From Wenzhouxiangella sp042310355 (GTDB lineage: Bacteria; Pseudomonadota; Gammaproteobacteria; Xanthomonadales; Wenzhouxiangellaceae), in contig NZ_JBHJMR010000002.1 of NCBI RefSeq assembly GCF_042310355.1, positions 409,328 to 473,327 of the forward strand: a stretch of 64,000 nucleotides of DNA. The letters run 5' to 3'. The first letter of the stretch is position 1; each line of letters opens with the position of its first letter. Below are positions 62,762 through 64,000 of the stretch, one piece after another. The notes under the pieces were generated by a model. The model searched no databases, was not told where the DNA came from, and saw only the letters and a list, made by a program, of their open reading frames with translations. A program made the translations under genes and the position numbers.

Positions 62762-63262
62762 TTATTCGCTGTCTTCAGCCGGCTGCTCGCCTTCATCCTG
62801 CTGCTTGCGGGCTTCTTCGAGGCGCTGGCGAAATACGGCTTCGAAGTTGACCGGCTGCAGCGGCGGCATGAAGAACCCGCCGGCGCTGACCAGCGCGCCG
62901 ATCTGCGAGCGGCAGTAGGGAAACAGCACGTTCGGGCACAGCACGTTGAGGACGTAGGGGATCTGCTGCTCGCTGAATCCCGACAGCTGGAAGAAGCCGC
63001 CGAACTGCGTTTCGCACAGGAAGGCCGTCTTCTCGCCCTGCTTGGAGGTCACGGTGACCTGCAAGACGATGTGGTAACGGCCTTCGCCCATGTTCTCGCT
63101 GCGCTGGGACATGTTGATGTTGACGTCGGGCTCGCTGCCGCCCTGTTCGAGTTCGAGCACGTTCGGGGCTTCGAAGGACGCATCCTTGAGGTAGACGTGC
63201 TGGACGGCCATTCGGGCTTCCTGGCCGTCGCCGGCCGCGCCCTGCTGATTCTCTTCTGCCAT
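62762..63262 (-). CDS. secB: Protein-export chaperone SecB
   Basis: 166-residue tetrameric chaperone delivering precursors to SecA. FQVQHVYLKD-type N-terminal strand (VQHVYLKDASFEAPN), YHIVLQVTVTSK, ETQFGGFFQLSGF, CPNVLFPYCRSQIGALVSAGGF and PLQPVNFEAVFRQ are characteristic. Cotranscribed with gpsA; the glutaredoxin gene grxC that often sits upstream is missing here. Confidence 0.96.
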   Translation of the reverse strand: MAEENQQGAAGDGQEARMAVQHVYLKDASFEAPNVLELEQGGSEPDVNINMSQRSENMGEGRYHIVLQVTVTSKQGEKTAFLCETQFGGFFQLSGFSEQQIPYVLNVLCPNVLFPYCRSQIGALVSAGGFFMPPLQPVNFEAVFRQRLEEARKQQDEGEQPAEDSE

Positions 63263-63324
63263 GATCTGAGGTTTCCTCTACAGTCGTTTGAATTGATTGA
63301 AAATTGTTCCAGGATACCGGTCCG

Positions 63325-63828
63325 CTATTCCGCCTGGTCGGTCTTCTTCTTGTCCTTCCGTTTGGACTTCTTGTCCTTGCCGGACTCGGATTTGCCTGCG
63401 CCCTTGTGGCGCGATACCGGCTGCTGATCGCTCATCCATTGCGTCAGGCCGCCCGCGAGGACGTTGACGTTGGTGAATCCCAGCTTGACCAGGCGCGAGG
63501 CCATCTGCGGGGCCACCTGGTTGTTGCGGCAATAGACCAGCAAAGGCTGTTCCCGGTGCTTGAGCAGCTGCTGGTTGCCGGCCTCGATGCGCGAGGGCGG
63601 CATGTGGATCGCGCCGCGGATATGCCCCTTGGCGTAGTCGGTGCTGTTGGAGACGTCGAGCACGACCGGATCCTCGCGGTTGAGCAACTGGACCGCCTCG
63701 AGCGTGCCCAGTTCCTTCCATTTGCGAAACAGGCGGCTGATCTCGTAGGCCAGCAACGCGACGATGGCCGCACCCAGCGCACCGGTCAGCAACGGGTGGT
63801 TGCCGATGAACTCGAGGGCTTGTTCCAT
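63325..63828 (-). CDS. Membrane-anchored rhodanese-like protein (YibN-like)
   Basis: 167 residues: one N-terminal membrane helix (about 12-30), a rhodanese domain (about 40-130) with active-site loop VYCRNNQVA containing Cys, and a very basic C-terminal tail (KSKRKDKKK). The family appears upstream of secB in many gammaproteobacteria. Thiosulfate sulfurtransferase activity is expected from the fold but not shown. First gene of the rhodanese-secB-gpsA run. Confidence 0.9.
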   Translation of the reverse strand: MEQALEFIGNHPLLTGALGAAIVALLAYEISRLFRKWKELGTLEAVQLLNREDPVVLDVSNSTDYAKGHIRGAIHMPPSRIEAGNQQLLKHREQPLLVYCRNNQVAPQMASRLVKLGFTNVNVLAGGLTQWMSDQQPVSRHKGAGKSESGKDKKSKRKDKKKTDQAE

Positions 63829-63921
63829 GGCGTGAATCGACTCCGGTCAAAGCCGCCCATTATCGTTGATCTGGTGCGTTCTTGCCAGCATTGTGCCGGC
63901 TGTGTTAGCCCAAAGCGCTAA

Positions 63922-63955
63922 TGTCCCCTTTCCGCAAAGTTAAAGTGTCCCCTTT
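63922..63955 (+). mobile_element. Probable left end of an insertion sequence
   Basis: TGTCCCCTTT occurs twice in direct orientation, at 63922 and 63946, separated by 14 bases, immediately before a new plus-strand gene. Such subterminal TGTCCCC repeats are typical of insertion sequence ends. The body of the element lies outside the window, so family and boundary are unproven. Confidence 0.45.
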
Positions 63956-63978
63956 TTATTCTGACAAGGAGCGGGGCC

Positions 63979-64000
63979 ATGGATCGGGAGACGATTGCCA
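63979..64000 (+). CDS. 5' end of a gene, possibly a transposase
   Basis: ATG at 63979 with AAGGAG nine bases upstream, encoding MDRETIA before the edge. Too short for homology; the adjacent TGTCCCC repeats suggest a transposase of an IS element. Confidence 0.4.

Noticed and set aside
1..64000. CRISPR arrays, rRNA, tRNA, prophage or an integrated plasmid
   Set aside because: No repeat-spacer array, cloverleaf, ribosomal sequence or phage structural gene was recognised on either strand by eye.

Overview
The window reads as GC-rich chromosomal DNA from a free-living gammaproteobacterium. The long DUF3450-ExbB-ExbB-ExbD-TonB-TPR gene set, the split B12-dependent ribonucleotide reductase (NrdJa/NrdJb), the rhodanese-secB-gpsA order and several large secreted proteins fit the Lysobacterales/Chromatiales side of the class (Wenzhouxiangella-like). 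That placement is an inference; no rRNA or tRNA gene is present to settle it.

Layout. 0-8 kb: the 5' part of an rhlE-type DEAD-box helicase, a secreted alpha/beta hydrolase, thiopurine methyltransferase and an RND efflux pair. 8.1-18.3 kb: a seven-gene TonB energy-transduction operon ending in a TonB-dependent receptor, followed by a secreted beta-helix-like protein; both transcription units are preceded by 11-bp-spaced GTCA repeats typical of PhoB sites. 18.3-26.5 kb (all minus): a GGDEF-EAL receptor, the nucleoside-catabolic run deoC-deoA-deoB-cdd, a PPK2 kinase and a thioredoxin-DsbD-like fusion. 26.6-30.2 kb: a FixLJ-K-like cascade (PAS histidine kinase, FixJ-type regulator, single-domain receiver, Crp/Fnr protein). 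30.2-41 kb: secreted proteins, an Hsp20-dodecin-attachment protein operon, an EAL phosphodiesterase and a subtilase. 41-46 kb: an accessory patch with a RES/Xre toxin-antitoxin pair, a DUF222-HNH gene carrying internal palindromes, and two decayed genes. 46-49 kb: an extradiol dioxygenase, an Xre-DUF805 protein, a near-canonical dif site and a universal stress protein. 49-64 kb (all minus): a cyclic beta-glucan synthase, a double universal stress protein, nrdJb-nrdJa with paired NrdR boxes, gpsA, secB and a rhodanese, ending in what looks like the edge of an insertion sequence.

How it fits together. Three regulatory signals stand out. First, six FNR/FixK-type boxes, five lying close to 41.5 bp upstream of a predicted start point, precede the kinase, receiver, lipoprotein, hsp20 operon and both universal stress genes. 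The Crp/Fnr protein encoded between them has the FNR recognition-helix residues but no N-terminal iron-sulfur cysteines. This looks like a local low-oxygen or energy-stress regulon. Second, two Pho-type promoters of identical geometry suggest that the TonB system and the secreted protein act together in phosphate-limited scavenging. Third, the dif site, with GGGNAGGG octamers mostly on the top strand to its left and on the bottom strand to its right, indicates that the window spans the replication terminus. This agrees with the relic genes and accessory cargo nearby.
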